Assembly (NCBI GenBank): GCA_029891385.1
Contig: CM057228.1
Coordinates: 81,766,964-81,830,963 of the forward strand
Length of the DNA stretch: 64,000 nt
Source of the DNA: Erythroxylum novogranatense
Taxonomy: Eukaryota; Streptophyta; Magnoliopsida; Malpighiales; Erythroxylaceae
Reading direction: 5' to 3'
Shown here: positions 11,712 to 23,256 of the stretch, piece by piece
How positions within the stretch are numbered: the stretch's first letter is position 1
Layout: each line of letters begins with the position of its first letter
Notes under the pieces: generated by a model
What the model saw: only the letters and a program-made list of their open reading frames with translations
Told to the model about the DNA's origin: nothing
Database searches by the model: none
Made by a program: the position numbers and the translations under genes

Positions 11712-12899
11712 TCCTCTTGAAAATGAGACTCAGGCTATCACAGTTCAAAAATAATTTTTAGGGATACAATCCACTAAGTTTCGAAAGATCAACTATAAAA
11801 AACTCTTTAGGTCCAAAGATTTAATTAATGAACTCCATCATTTAAATCTTTGTTAAAAACCTTAGTGTGAGAATAGACAAGCAATTGCAACCGGTCTATT
11901 GAATAAAATACAACAATCTCAATCAAACACAACTAGGCAGATAAAGACCGTAAATGCAATATTCAATGACATATATGAAACTTCATATATTAAGCATCAA
12001 AAGTTCTACAAATTACTTAGTCCAAATCTCAACATAGTTATTAGCACACGGTTAAACTATAACAATGCTAATCTAGAAATATCGATGCAATCCTCTAACT
12101 CAGAAGTTACACAAATATAACTAGAATTCAGATACTATGTGATTACTCCCCTTCGAAGCTTCTGTGAACTCAAGTCATTGCTACATCTTCAAGAGGAAAG
12201 TTGACTCAGCCACGCATGACTCTGGTTGATCCCTCAGATACTGGAGATGTAACGATGCTCATTTTGGCAGAAGACGCTGACGGTGGTGATGATGGTAGAC
12301 GATGATGAAAACGTGGAGATGGAATCGAATGTCGTCTCCTTCTTCTTCTTCCCGAGTCTGCGTGTTCAAAGTTTTCTCTATCTCCCGTCTGCGTATGACC
12401 TAAAAACGACAAGTTTTTATATTATGGAGCGCGGGCCGGGTCGGAACAGTGAGACGAACTTTCCATAAAAAGTCAGATATCTTCTCGTACGTTGCGACGA
12501 ATAAAATAAATAAATCAAATTCATCGCGACGTGTGCAATCGCTTGCTCGTCGCGTCGTGTGCATCGCCGTGCGTCGCGACGTGCGGAAGTGTTGTGTTCG
12601 CCGCGTCATGTGAGATGCCATGCGTCGCGACGTGCGGAAAGACCTATGGCTGTTGACTTCCTGACGTTGACTCCTTTGTTCCTGCAATAAGATAATAGCA
12701 ACAATTTGCAGTACCAATTGTACCAATAAAAATGTAGAGAAATAAGTATCAAATCATGACAATTTACTGACAAATTAAGAATTGAAAGAACTCGGTATGA
12801 GGAACCAATTTAAGCACAAAAATCATCAATTAGGAGTCAACACATGCACAAGCAGCTATAAAAATGTAGTCAATTCATAGTATAAACTTGGCTCAATCA
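11712..12899 (-). repeat. Family D LTR, left copy, proximal piece
   Basis: This is the reverse complement of 34272-35458, with scattered differences. In minus orientation it starts TGATTGAGCC at 12899. A TATAAAA-like box (near 12416-12422) follows a cluster of CGTCGCGACG palindromes, as expected for an LTR promoter region. The 5 bp after it, ATTAG (12900-12904), is the presumed target site in LTR F. The Arg-rich frames here are by-products of the GC-rich repeats. Confidence 0.75.
12490..12645. repeat. CGTCGCGACG palindrome cluster, left D LTR
   Basis: A local GC- and CpG-rich island in AT-rich sequence contains several copies of CGTCGCGACG or close variants. Some of the spacing is about 40-45 bp, with GTGTGCAATCGC or GTGCGGAAG between copies. 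The matching cluster in the right D LTR is at 34525-34690. Confidence 0.7.
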
Positions 12900-14006
12900 A
12901 TTAGCTTTAGGAGTGACCAGTGAGTAACCTATACGATCTCACTTAATTAATTGTTTGTTTTATATTATGTTTGACTTATTGATATAATTGTGGTTTGATT
13001 GTGTTGATTCTGGACAATGAAGGTCTGATGATTCTGATGTATGAATGAGTTATTGAAGTGCTACTTATATGTGAATGTGATGGAATAAATGTTTCTCAAC
13101 AATTCTGTTGAATGCCGGACTTAGGTTCGATGATAAATGTGATCTAAATGTGACGTGCAATTATGTGATTGACTGAGAATAAGTTATATGAAACATTCGA
13201 TACATGAATGCATAAAAGATAAATGAAGTGGTCACCAGAATCACCAAGATAAAGAGCTTAAAGCTCAGATTGTGATTAGAGTCTTAGGCTCGGTTGTGAA
13301 TGTACCCGGTATCCACCAAGGGATATGGGACATTATATCAAACAGCTTGGTATCCACTAAGGGATATGAGCTAGTAAAAAAGCACTCATCACAATGATAA
13401 TAATAAATGAAAGTGAGTCTCACGTGCATTGTATTTATACTTGATATGTGTATTGTATACGAATGAAAGGATTTTGATGATTGTTATGAAAGTGAAATGT
13501 AATATTTTATGAATATGCAAAAAGATGTTAATAATATGTTACGTCTATTGATGTGATGCATGAATTGAGTGAACTATCAATGATGGTTACCTCATTGTGT
13601 TTGCAAAACTCATCAAAATTGCAACGTTAACCTTTTAGGACCGAGAGACAATATTAGCTACTGAGGGACGCTACAGGCAGTGTAGACTATTACTTTTGGG
13701 AACAAGAAGAAATGGCTCAAAGGCCAGTCAACAAGACATAGACAGATTAGATAGATTTTGTATATCTCCTCTTTCATATAGCATTTTTTTGTATTAGGCT
13801 ATAATGTTGTATAACTAAAAATGTTTAAAGATACATTGTAGACATTCAGTTTCTATGAAATGAAACGAGGAAATTTGATTTTAAAACATTATGACTCTTC
13901 TTATGATGTTTACATGAGAATAAAGATAGATGATGCCATGTTATGTGAATGTTGTGATTAAACGTAGTGTGCCATTATCATAGGTTATGTACTGGAATGT
14001 CCTCAG
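12900..14006 (+). repeat. LTR F remnant (3' part of a long LTR)
   Basis: This is the downstream part of an LTR related to B and E. It is cut on the left by the D insertion and on the right by element B. It starts just before a splice-donor-like AGTGAGTAACC (12919) and contains two GAGCT-type palindromes (13254, 13279) and two TATCCAC/GGATA palindromes (13310, 13351). It then has an ACTATCAATGATGGTT block (near 13573) and an acceptor-like CCTTTTAG/GACC (13638). No coding potential was seen. Confidence 0.65.
12920..13638 (+). promoter_or_regulatory. Candidate LTR intron, LTR F
   Basis: The donor CCA/GTGAGTAACC is at 12920 and the acceptor TTAACCTTTTAG ends at 13638, giving 719 nt. The sites are slightly altered from the family consensus (AGGTGAGT, TTTTTCAG) but in the same relative positions. 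Inside are palindromes at 13254-13266, 13279-13291, 13310-13325 and 13351-13366, then the ACTATC/GATGGT block. Confidence 0.4.
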
Positions 14007-14929
14007 TGTAACATCCCATCACCAATGGGAAGGTTATTTGGGTAATTTGGTTCAGGGTAGGATCATACTGTAGTTTACTGATTGAGCATTCATTGACCTT
14101 TAATTATAGAGGAATGAATTAATTGCGCATGCATTGATAGGTACATGCATTCATGGCATTTTTCGGCATTTAATTGTGATCATGAATTGATTTGTAAATT
14201 TTCGAGATAATTAGGTTTAATTGTGATTTATTGGGAATTATGGCATAATTGGGTGTGTATAGTTGAATTGGAGTGTTTTAGGAATGATCAGCAATTGATA
14301 GCAATCTATAGGAAATTTTCTGAAAATTTGGGAGAAAATGTCCGAACCAGAAATTTTGGAGTGACAGACCAGTTGACCGTATGGTACCGAAATATTTGTC
14401 CAACGGCAATGGGAAATTTAGATTTGTGAGTTTAGGAATTTTTATGATGAGCCATTGGAATTTAGAGATTGAAATTAAAAGAATTTGGGGACTTTGATCT
14501 ATAGGTTTAAATCAACCCTTTAAATTGTCTTATGTTTAAATTTTTCTTGGTTAACCTTTGAAAACCTAGGGCTAACTTTTCTTTCTCCTTCCTCTTCCCT
14601 TCGTCGACTTTGATTTTCCCCCTTGGAGATTCTTCCTTGTTTCCCTTTTCATTGTGGTTGAAGACCAGCTAGAAACCTTGGAGATGTTGAAGTTTGGCTT
14701 GGCTATGGAAGATCTCCGTGGGTGTTAGAGTTTGAGAGATTTTCGGAGATTTAGGGTTTAAGGATTTGAGCTTCGATTTGGTAAGTTTAATGGCTTTAAT
14801 GTTGTTATTTATTGTTGTTTGATGCATTTATGGCATTTATTATAAAAGATTGAGTGGTTTAGGGTGTTTAATGATGATTTTAGAGAGTGGAAATGGAGGA
14901 AAAATCGAACGGAGAAGAAGGTGAGACCC

Positions 14930-15135
14930 GCACGTCGCGACGCCTGAAAAAGGCTATGCCGCGACGAGAAAAAGCGTGCTCGCCGTGGCGAGCCACGCGA
15001 GACGTCGCGGCGAGCGAATGAGTATTACGCCGTGACGAGGTTATCTGTAGGCGTCGCGACGAGGCAAAGGAAGACGTTCGCCACGGCGAACGTTTCCCAC
15101 GCTGCGGCGAGGGATGTGAAGCCGCGGTGAGGAGC
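14930..15135. repeat. CGCGACG/CGCGGCG cluster, B 5' LTR
   Basis: About ten copies of variants of GCCGCGACGAG and CGTCGCGACG lie in some 200 bp, a sharp GC spike in AT-rich LTR. Several copies have C-to-T or G-to-A changes (GCCGTGGCGAG, GCCGTGACGAG) compared with the 3' LTR cluster at 33054-33290, consistent with methylated-CpG decay. Confidence 0.7.
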
Positions 15136-15591
15136 AAGTTTTGATTGGATGTATTTCAATTTATGGGGCATAACTTATGGTATAGACCTCCAATTAAGGA
15201 GAGGTCTACAATTGAGGAATTGAATGAGAGTTAGAATTTAATTTAGTATTTTCCCAATCATAGAAAGAAAGTCAATTATAGTTTCCTATTGCAACCTAAA
15301 GATAGTTTCTTGATAATTCGAGTTTCAATTGGAGACTTATGAATTAATGGATACTATTGACATAGTGAATAGTAAATTTTGGTTATGAGGCAAGTGATAG
15401 CAGAATTGGGTTTTAGTGCCAGAAAATCATGAATATGCATCGTACATATTTTCATTAAGACATATGCATCATTGAATTGTTCTGACTGAGCATATAGTAA
15501 TGGAAAATTATTTAACTGTTATAGAGGCACCGTTGGATCGTCATTCCACGGATATTGCTGGGACTTCCAGGCAGTAGCTCGGAAGTTACAG

Positions 15592-16171
15592 GTGAGTAAC
15601 TTAGTTGGTTCCTCAATTTCTGATTTGCTAAATGCTTTATGTGAACGGTTTGTCAATATGAATTATATGAATGATTAGGATCGAGATACATGCTTGTGCT
15701 AAATTGGATTCAACTAGTATGTGATTTTGAGAAACTGTATGAAATGGGCTTTTATAGCCATATGACTGTGAACAATTGGACATGTGCATTTCATACATAA
15801 ATGCATGCACAGATAATGAACGCTAGATCTCGAAATCGCTATTATTATGAAAAGAGCTTTAAGCTCAAATACTGTCACTGAATCGAGCCTTGAGCTCGAG
15901 GGGAGCTAGTGCATCCTGCATGAGGGCTCTCCTACTCCCTAGACGCTCTTCATCGATCATCACATCAATAAGCTACCACAACAACATCAAATAATCGAAA
16001 AGAGTCACATATGCATTGCATACAAATGTGTTAACTGATTTGTGAGTATTACTGAATTCCCTGATGACATGAGAAATTCTAGACTGTTATATGATATTTT
16101 AAATGTTACTATGATGTATTATACGCAGTTTGCGTAATGCATGTATTGAGTGAACCATCAATGATGGTTTC
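15592..16171 (+). promoter_or_regulatory. Candidate LTR intron, B 5' LTR (interrupted)
   Basis: The donor AG/GTGAGTAACTTAG is at 15592. The intron resumes after element C at 27036 and ends at the acceptor GTTTTTCAG/GACTG (27080), about 625 nt without the insertion. It holds palindromes GAGCTTTAAGCTC (15854-15866) and GAGCCTTGAGCTC (15885-15897). Confidence 0.45.
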
Positions 16172-17626
16172 TGTAACATCCCACCCCCTACTGGAAGGGT
16201 AAAATAGTAAAATTGACATAGGATGAGATGGATCGGAATGACTTAGGACTGTTCATGCATAATAGGATTAGTCCACAGTCCCATTTGTGCACATGAAATT
16301 ACTGTACATGCAGACATGATATTCCCGGTTTGCGTGCCTAAGACAATTTTATTGGGATTAATGTGGTTAATGGGTTTAAAAAATTATTCTGAGTGCGCCA
16401 TAAATTGTTTTTTTTATTTTAAGAGATTTTTAGGAATTTTTCTGGATTTTTCCGGAGAAAATTCCCTGACCGGAAAATCGCCAAGTGACAAACCGGTCGA
16501 TTTTGGGTACCGAAATTGTTAGCAATTGGTACTGACCTATTGGATATTTTGTGGGAGAGTCGAAATATGGACCCTTAATAATGGATTGAACATTTATTTT
16601 GTAATTGGATTAATTATTTTTATCAAAATTTGTGATTGGCTCTTTAACTTTTCTTTATGTCTCCAATTGCCAAGTGCTATGGTGACTCATCCCACTTCTT
16701 TAATGCCCATTCTCGTTATTCCCTAAGGAATGAATAAAATGAGTCTTTTATTGTTTAAAAGTGAACTTGCCTTTGCTCTCCATCGATTTTCATCCAAAAC
16801 TTGCCTTTACTCTCACCTCCATCGATTTTCCTCCTTAAAAGTGAAACTTTCTTCCAACCTTAGTCCTTTCAACTCCTTACTTTGATGAAAAACCGTGCAT
16901 GGGGTGGAAAGTGAGTAAGTTGTGATTGGTTGTTAATGAAAGGCTTGAAGAGGAGGAGATGGAAGCTTTAGGTAAGATGAGGTTTTAAGCTTTAATTAAG
17001 TTTTACATGTTGGTTTAATGATGAATTGAATGCCATGGTAGTTAGGAGTCATTAATGGTGCATTTATTATGCTTATGGATGCTTGAATTAAATGAAGCTT
17101 ATAGGTGGAAATGATGGGTATAAGGTTAGGTTGAAGTAAGAATTGATGAAGTAGTAGGAATGAATGGTTTTAGCTTGATTGTAAGTGCATTTTGATGATG
17201 AATTGTGCATAGGAATTGAGGAATTAGTGCTGCCAACTTTTGTGTAAGTATACAAATAAATGTTGTGTTGGGTTTGTGGCTGAATTGGAAGTGTAAATGA
17301 AGGTATATTAATGTAGGCAAAGTGATAGAGTGGAAGAGGATGAGATATAGATGAAATCTGGAAAATTTGGTGTTTAACCTAGTGAACTGTTTTGATCATA
17401 ACTAATTATATAGGAATGAAAATGAGGTGAGGTTTGTGTCCACTTAAACTTTGGGATGTTGGCTACATTTTTGTGTGAAATAGGTGTTGTCTAATTTTAA
17501 CTTTAAGGGGTTGCAATATGGCTTGGAAAGTTACTGTTCTTAACTGGAATAAACAGTACCCGAAATCATACCTTAGAGTTTTGCTAATTTTTATGAATTA
17601 ATTGAGAAGGAATTAGAACAAATGGA

Positions 17627-18440
17627 CTAAATGAAAGTTGAAGCCTATTATGTTAGCTTTCCATTTCCACTGATCTTGCTAATTTTCTAGTTTTATATTG
17701 GGAGATATGAACTGATTTCTATTGATTGGTTTTATGCTTTTTGGAGAAACCTAGTCAAAGTGTTGATTTTGTGAGCTTTCTGTTTGGGAGCAATTTTAAC
17801 AATTTATGTGAACTGAATTGGTGTGAGTGATCTTCTACAAAGTTGTAGGGGAAGAAATTACCTTGAAAATGATATATGGCATGTAATTTTTAGAAGTCAG
17901 AGTTGGGAGTTATGATTTTGCAAAAACTGATCCTACATTAGGATGTGAATGGCTGATCATGGCAGTAACTTGCATAATGGTTTTGAAATTGTTAGAAATC
18001 GAATTAGAGTTTGAGTTCTTCATGAAACTTGAAGTTTGTGATCTTATCTTTTCATGGATATAAGGTAGTGAATTTGGTGACATTTGTGCTAAGAGATATG
18101 TTGTTTGGGAAATTACTGTCCAGATTAGCTGATTTCAGTAGGCAGGTTCTTTGTGGAATTGTTTGACATTGTTAGCAAGTGAATCTGATTTTGGATTGTT
18201 CATGAAAGTTATAGATAACATGGTGATCTTGATGAGCATATTTATTGTGTAATTGTTGACTGAAGAATCAGAGAGTTACTGAATTTGAAATGTACTGCTC
18301 TGTTTTGATAGGTTTTGAGTGGGCAGTAGGTTTGAGTGGATTTTTAACACCCTTAGGGGTGAAATTGATTTTTAGGGTCTTCTTGAGAATTGTAGAGCTT
18401 TTTTTGAATTTTCCAACAAGCTATAGTTTGTATTTTTCCG
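17627..18440 (+). repeat. 180-bp periodic segment, C 5' LTR
   Basis: Variants of TTCATGAAAGTTGTAGA occur near 17627, 17832, 18019, 18199 and 18380. The last three intervals are about 187, 180 and 181 bp. Each is followed 15-25 bp later by GATCTT or TTTCC. The 3' LTR repeats the pattern at 25105, 25285 and 25466 (180 and 181 bp). Confidence 0.6.
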
Positions 18441-18975
18441 AATTGTGTGCTAAGAATTATAGAGGTTGAAAATTTGGATTGAAAACTGGAAAAAGGGCAA
18501 GGAAGGCACATATATATATATATATATATTAGTATTTTTGTTATTATTTGGCATTAAGTGACCCGATTGTTTCTTTTGTCAATTTCTTTTCCGTCCGACG
18601 TCCGATTGACCTGATTCTTAAGGCATCAGATTTGTAACATATTGAATTTCATTTTTTGAGAAATTGGGAATTTTTAAATGGAAAATTGGCGTGGCCCCGG
18701 GTAACGGAGCCTTTAATCACCGTTTTGTTTACTTGGGGATCTATAGAGGTCCGAATTGCGCACCGTCAGCGCCAATAGGTTTCTAATTTTTAGACAGATT
18801 TTTAAGATGAAAAAAAATGGAATTAGGGCCGGGAATTCATGGACATGCATATTTCATCTACATGAGCACAAATTGCATATTTATTGACTCGTCCTTTCTC
18901 GATTCTTATAGAGGCCCAAGTGAGCGCCGTCAATTAACGGGCAGTAAACTTCCCGCATTAGCTCGGAAGTAATAG

Positions 18976-19560
18976 GTGAGTAACCTAGGTGGTTATCTCA
19001 ATCTATGTGTTTATCAGATTTGATTGCCTACGGGATTATCAGGCAATCGTGTTTATCAGGATTTGATTGCCTACGGGATTATTGTGCCTCGTATACCGTG
19101 ATCAATATTGTTACCGTGGATCGACGGGTAAATGATCGTGAATACCGGTATATGCATCGCATACATCACTACATGAATCGATAATAACGGTTGGACCGTG
19201 AAGAACATCGATATTGATATCGAGCCTCGAGCTCAAGGAGAAATCCACTCCCATCGCCATCGGGAGAAATCCACTCCCCACCGCCATCGATTATTGTAAA
19301 GCGCCGTCACAATCTCGAACTAAATCGAAAGCATCACATGTGCATCGCATACGCATCGAATCAATAACCGTATGACTACCGTGGTTGTTGTGATTGATCA
19401 GATTTTGTGACCGTGACATACGCTCATCGTGATCGCATACTATTATTATCAAACCGCTGATTACTATAGATTGTCAATTGATGCATGAATTGGGAAAACC
19501 ATCGATGATGGTTTCTCATCGAGTTCGCAAACTCATCCAAAATTGCAACCTATTTTTCAG
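18976..19560 (+). promoter_or_regulatory. Candidate LTR intron, C 5' LTR
   Basis: Donor AATAG/GTGAGTAACC and acceptor CTATTTTTCAG/ACTAG delimit 585 nt. Inside are the palindrome GAGCCTCGAGCTC (19222-19234), repeated GAGAAATCCACTCCC units (about 19240-19285) and ACCATCGATGATGGTT. The 3' LTR copy is 26065-26680. Confidence 0.5.
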
Positions 19561-19910
19561 ACTAGAAGAGTACCCGCTTGACACGGAGTATGTCCAGGTG
19601 CAAGTTGAGATAGAGGTTGGGATCGGTTCGCGTCGCATTAGGGTTTCCTAATTTTGTAATCCACAATTGTTGTAAAATGATTTGTAATTGTACTTTTTGG
19701 TTATCAGTAAATATTATTAAATGATTGTATCTATCGCAGGGTTTTCTCTGCTACTATTTTTGTTGCGCTTAACGTGGAATGAATGGTTCAAAAAAAAAGT
19801 ATACCGAGTTTTACCGACCGATCGATGTAATCGCCACCCTCGCGGGCACGGACTAGGATGTCACCAACGATATCGGGTTCGGTCACTCGGAGTGGGGTGT
19901 TACATTTAGG

Positions 19911-19923
19911 TGGTATCGAGCCC
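19911..19923 (+). other. Primer-binding site, element C
   Basis: It reads TGGTATCGAGCCC, the initiator-methionine tRNA site with CAG changed to CG relative to element A's TGGTATCAGAGCC. This is another instance of the CAG-to-CG pattern, so the loss may be a base-calling effect. Confidence 0.75.
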
Positions 19924-22900
19924 AAGAGTACGTAATGTATCCGGGCACACCAAAACATAGGTCAAGTTGCATGCATTTGAGTCGTGTCGTTGCAGCACCG
20001 TGGTAACTAATCCTTAAGATGAGACGACGAGGATAAATCCTACGTGTGCATACGTGTTAAGTGACTAAGTGAGAGAAAAGTGAGACCGTATTAGACTGTG
20101 AGCCCATGAATGTGTTTGGGCATTGAGGAATGGGAAAAAAGAAACATAAATAATGAGAATTATAATGTATTGTGGTTTGTATGATTGATTAAGGAAAGAT
20201 TACGGCGATAGAGAACGAATATGTCTAGAACTAGGAGAGGTCCACTGGAAATATGAGAAGTATATTGGTCATAGGCCATAGAAAAAGTTAAAGTTCGGGA
20301 GTGAGAGCTCTGACTGTAGATGCGATGAAATGGGAAATATTGAAACTGAGTAAAACGTAGATGGTTTGATTAGGCAAATATTGATTCACTGTATCTGGTG
20401 ATGTGTAGATTACTGAATAAGTGTTGAAGAAGTGTTTAGGTGACTGTCGCATGGGACCCTAGTGCAAGGAATGTTCTGACCTTTAATTTATGGCATCAAA
20501 TTGTTCTGATTGAGCTAGTGCGTATAGTTAAGAATGATTGAAAAGCAATTAGGGACACTAATTGGCTGATGAGATTTAGTGAACAGTATTATGACGGTAG
20601 CAAGACTTATGTGAATGACTAGAATAAAACTAGAGTATGTATGTATTAAATCAAAATGTGAATTGGAGTCATGTCTCAAGGGGAGACTTAGGCATACTAC
20701 TGAGGTTTTATGCATTGTGTGTGTACGGGAATGTAAAGTATCCAATGACAGAAATGGAATGTTGATTAGAGGTGATCCTATTGCAATGTGAAACCATATG
20801 TGAAGCAAAACTGTTGGGAAATCTTGATATATAAAATACTCAAATGAAGTGGAATTTATGGAAGTCCAAGTACGGATGATTAGGTATTGGCATATATCAA
20901 TGTGAATGACAGAAAAACAATTGAAAAGAGAAAATGGTTAACGACAAAAAATCCGAAAGGAAGACTGACAATGACGTGGTGTAGTGTTACCTTCATAAAG
21001 GGATCGCAAATACACTATTTGTGGACTCAACAAAAAAAAAGTTGAATGATGTATGGTAAAATTAATAAAACCCTAATGGGAAATTTTGCGAAGTAAGCAA
21101 ATGGGGTGACTATGCTTATAAACGGAATGTGTTGGAAAGTGTTGAACAGTGAAAAGTACTATGACATTAGTAGATATCATAGAGAGATGATGATAGTGAG
21201 ATTGTAATAAGAGCAATATTGTACCGTAATGGTCTACCTAGAACTGAAAGAGTACATAGTAGGGTAAGAAAAAGTAGACATGGTGAGATAAAAGTGTACA
21301 GATAAACAGAAATGAACTCGTGAAACGGGAAGGATCTTGAATGCATAAGCGTGAGACTGAAATGGTTATGCGAATATTGTGATAAGGGTTTGGAAATCAG
21401 TATAATAAAATCGTAAGGGAAAAAGACAGACTGACAATTTTTACTGATTGTATATCGGGAAATTTTGGATTGGTTGAATATGTGGATTTGGACACAGAAA
21501 TGATAAATGGATGGGTAAAGTAGATAAATGGATGGAGATACAGTGGAGTTGTATCAACGGATTTGTCGGGTATTGGGGATTGTGAATACTGAGGAAAATA
21601 AAGAGATACGTGGTAATAAGGAGATGACAGTGTATAAATCAAGCTGTTATGACCTTACAAGGTCAAGCCTGCATGTGACGGATATGAAAATAAAATGATG
21701 AGACTTATAGTTCAATGATATGTGGAAAATGAAACAATGATAGTGATACATGAAAATAGTTGTCGCATTTACCGTTGGGAGTATTTATTGGATAGTAAAG
21801 TTGATCGTGATTAATGAAACGTATGTGAAAGATATGAGAAGAAATAAAGAATGATTATGGAATCAGTCCTCTATTTGAGGATCAATATAAACAGAGGAAT
21901 TTGATACTGAGGATAAGCATACCATTGGAGAGTGGGCAGTGTGTGATGAACTGAGACAATATGTTAATGGTACAAGATAAATCGAACTGACGTTGATAAA
22001 TGATATTGGAGACTTTAGATTCCTATAAAGATACATTGTTAATTCGAGGAAAAAGATGGCCATAAATGACTACTATACTGGCAATGTTGAAATAAACAGA
22101 AAATTCTGCCAACTAAATTCAAATAGTGAACGGAGAAAGCTGCAATGAACAGATCAATTACAGATATTGGGATTTTAAAGAATGTCAAGTAGATTATGAG
22201 GAATTGGGTACTGGAAAATTGAAGTTGTAGGTCTAGCGATACTGGATAGAGATAAGAAAGGTTAAGAGTGCAAGAGTCTAATCGGAAAAACAATAGTGAA
22301 TGATTCAAAGAAAACGTCTGTGTATTAAAAAAAAAGGTGCTAGAACAAGAAAGTGAACAGTCGAAGCTAGACATTCTAGTGGGTATATGCGAAAAGTGAG
22401 ATTGAGTTACTACAGGCATAGAATGAAGTGATTATTGATTTAAGTGCTAATAGATGTGAATGTTCAACAAAAATAATGCGTATGTGGTTTGGGTTTCGTC
22501 GGATCGTGAGCGTGTTATAGAGTTCTGATTGACTGTAGGGATATACTATTACACTGCATAGTGCCTAACGAGAGTCAAAGACCATAATGGATTTGAGACT
22601 GTGTTGAGTGAAACAAAGGAAAGTGACACAGGAAAACAGCATGGGTTACCTAAACTGAATCAGGATCGGATAAGTGAAACAGAGTTAAATGCATATCTGA
22701 ATAGAGTGCGTGAACACCATAAAACAAAGGAATTGTCTAAAGAGTGTGGAAATTGAACAAAGAGACAATGAACTATAAAGAATGACTGCATTAGGTATAG
22801 TGAAATAGAGCTAAATGTCATTGTATTGGTACCAAAGGAATGTCATTGTATTGTTAGGGTAAGTATCACTTTGAAAAATGGAGGTACCAAAGAAATGGAG

Positions 22901-23240
22901 ATGTACTCAATAGAATACGCATTAGACTATATGGCACTGGAGAAAAAAGTATTAGAGGGATAAAATGTGATGAGTGAATAGGTTCGGAAATACTGAACTG
23001 AGTCATAATATCGGAACCAAAGGTAGTGGCTATTCTAGAAATGGCAAGTGAGATAGTTAAGATAGTGAGATCGCCAACTAATAAATGAAGTTAGCCACAT
23101 AAGTGACTGGACAATTGACTGAGTGTGGTTACTGTGATTTTTCGAGAAAATAAATTATTGAAAAAAATGTATGGGACTTGTAGAGACATTTGATGACCGC
23201 TGGTGAATCGTTGATCGGAAATTTCGAGGACGAAATTTTT

Positions 23241-23256
23241 ATAAGGAGGGGGGAAT
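23241..23256 (+). other. Polypurine tract, element C
   Basis: ATAAGGAGGGGGGAAT lies immediately before the TG of the 3' LTR at 23257. It matches the tracts of A and B. Confidence 0.8.

Larger units (their letters stand above)
14007..16171 (+). repeat. Element B 5' LTR, first part
   Basis: This aligns with the 3' LTR at 32132-34271. It contains a CpG-rich palindrome cluster (14930-15135), a TTATAGAGG box (near 15520), CTCGGAAGTTACAG/GTGAGTAAC (donor 15592), palindromes (15854, 15885) and ACCATCAATGATGGTTTC, where element C is inserted. The 5' copy lacks about 35 bp of the palindrome cluster and about 45 bp near 15200 that the 3' copy retains. Confidence 0.85.
16172..19904 (+). repeat. Element C 5' LTR
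   Basis: The copies are nearly identical over most of their length. They differ mainly at 18890-19870 versus 25970-26990, where many sites alternate between CTG-like and TCG/CG readings. Landmarks are an (AT)n run near 18510, the block GTCCGATTGACCTGATTCT (18600), CTATAGAGGTCCGAATTG (18742), TTATAGAGG (18907), the splice donor (18976), ACCATCGATGATGG (19499) and the acceptor (19560). Confidence 0.88.
19905..23256 (+). other. Element C internal domain, non-coding
   Basis: This 3.35-kb interior has no gag or pol motif in any frame. The minus-strand frames of 66-126 codons here are low-complexity and have no partner in element A. Its start is homologous to the A interior. The end carries ATTTCGAGGACGAAATTTTT plus a purine tract, as in chromovirus B. 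Confidence 0.75.

Noticed and set aside
12400..12726. Arg/Ser-rich frames over the CpG clusters (12400-12726 minus, 14880-15137 minus, 33006-33287 minus, 34468-34755 plus, 47425-47682 minus)
   Set aside because: They are open only because GC-rich repeats lack stops. The peptides are low-complexity, differ between copies and share no motif.
21397..22419. Minus-strand frames of 66-126 codons inside element C
   Set aside because: They are Ser/Phe/Leu/Tyr-rich by AT composition, lack motifs and are not kept in the homologous interior of A.
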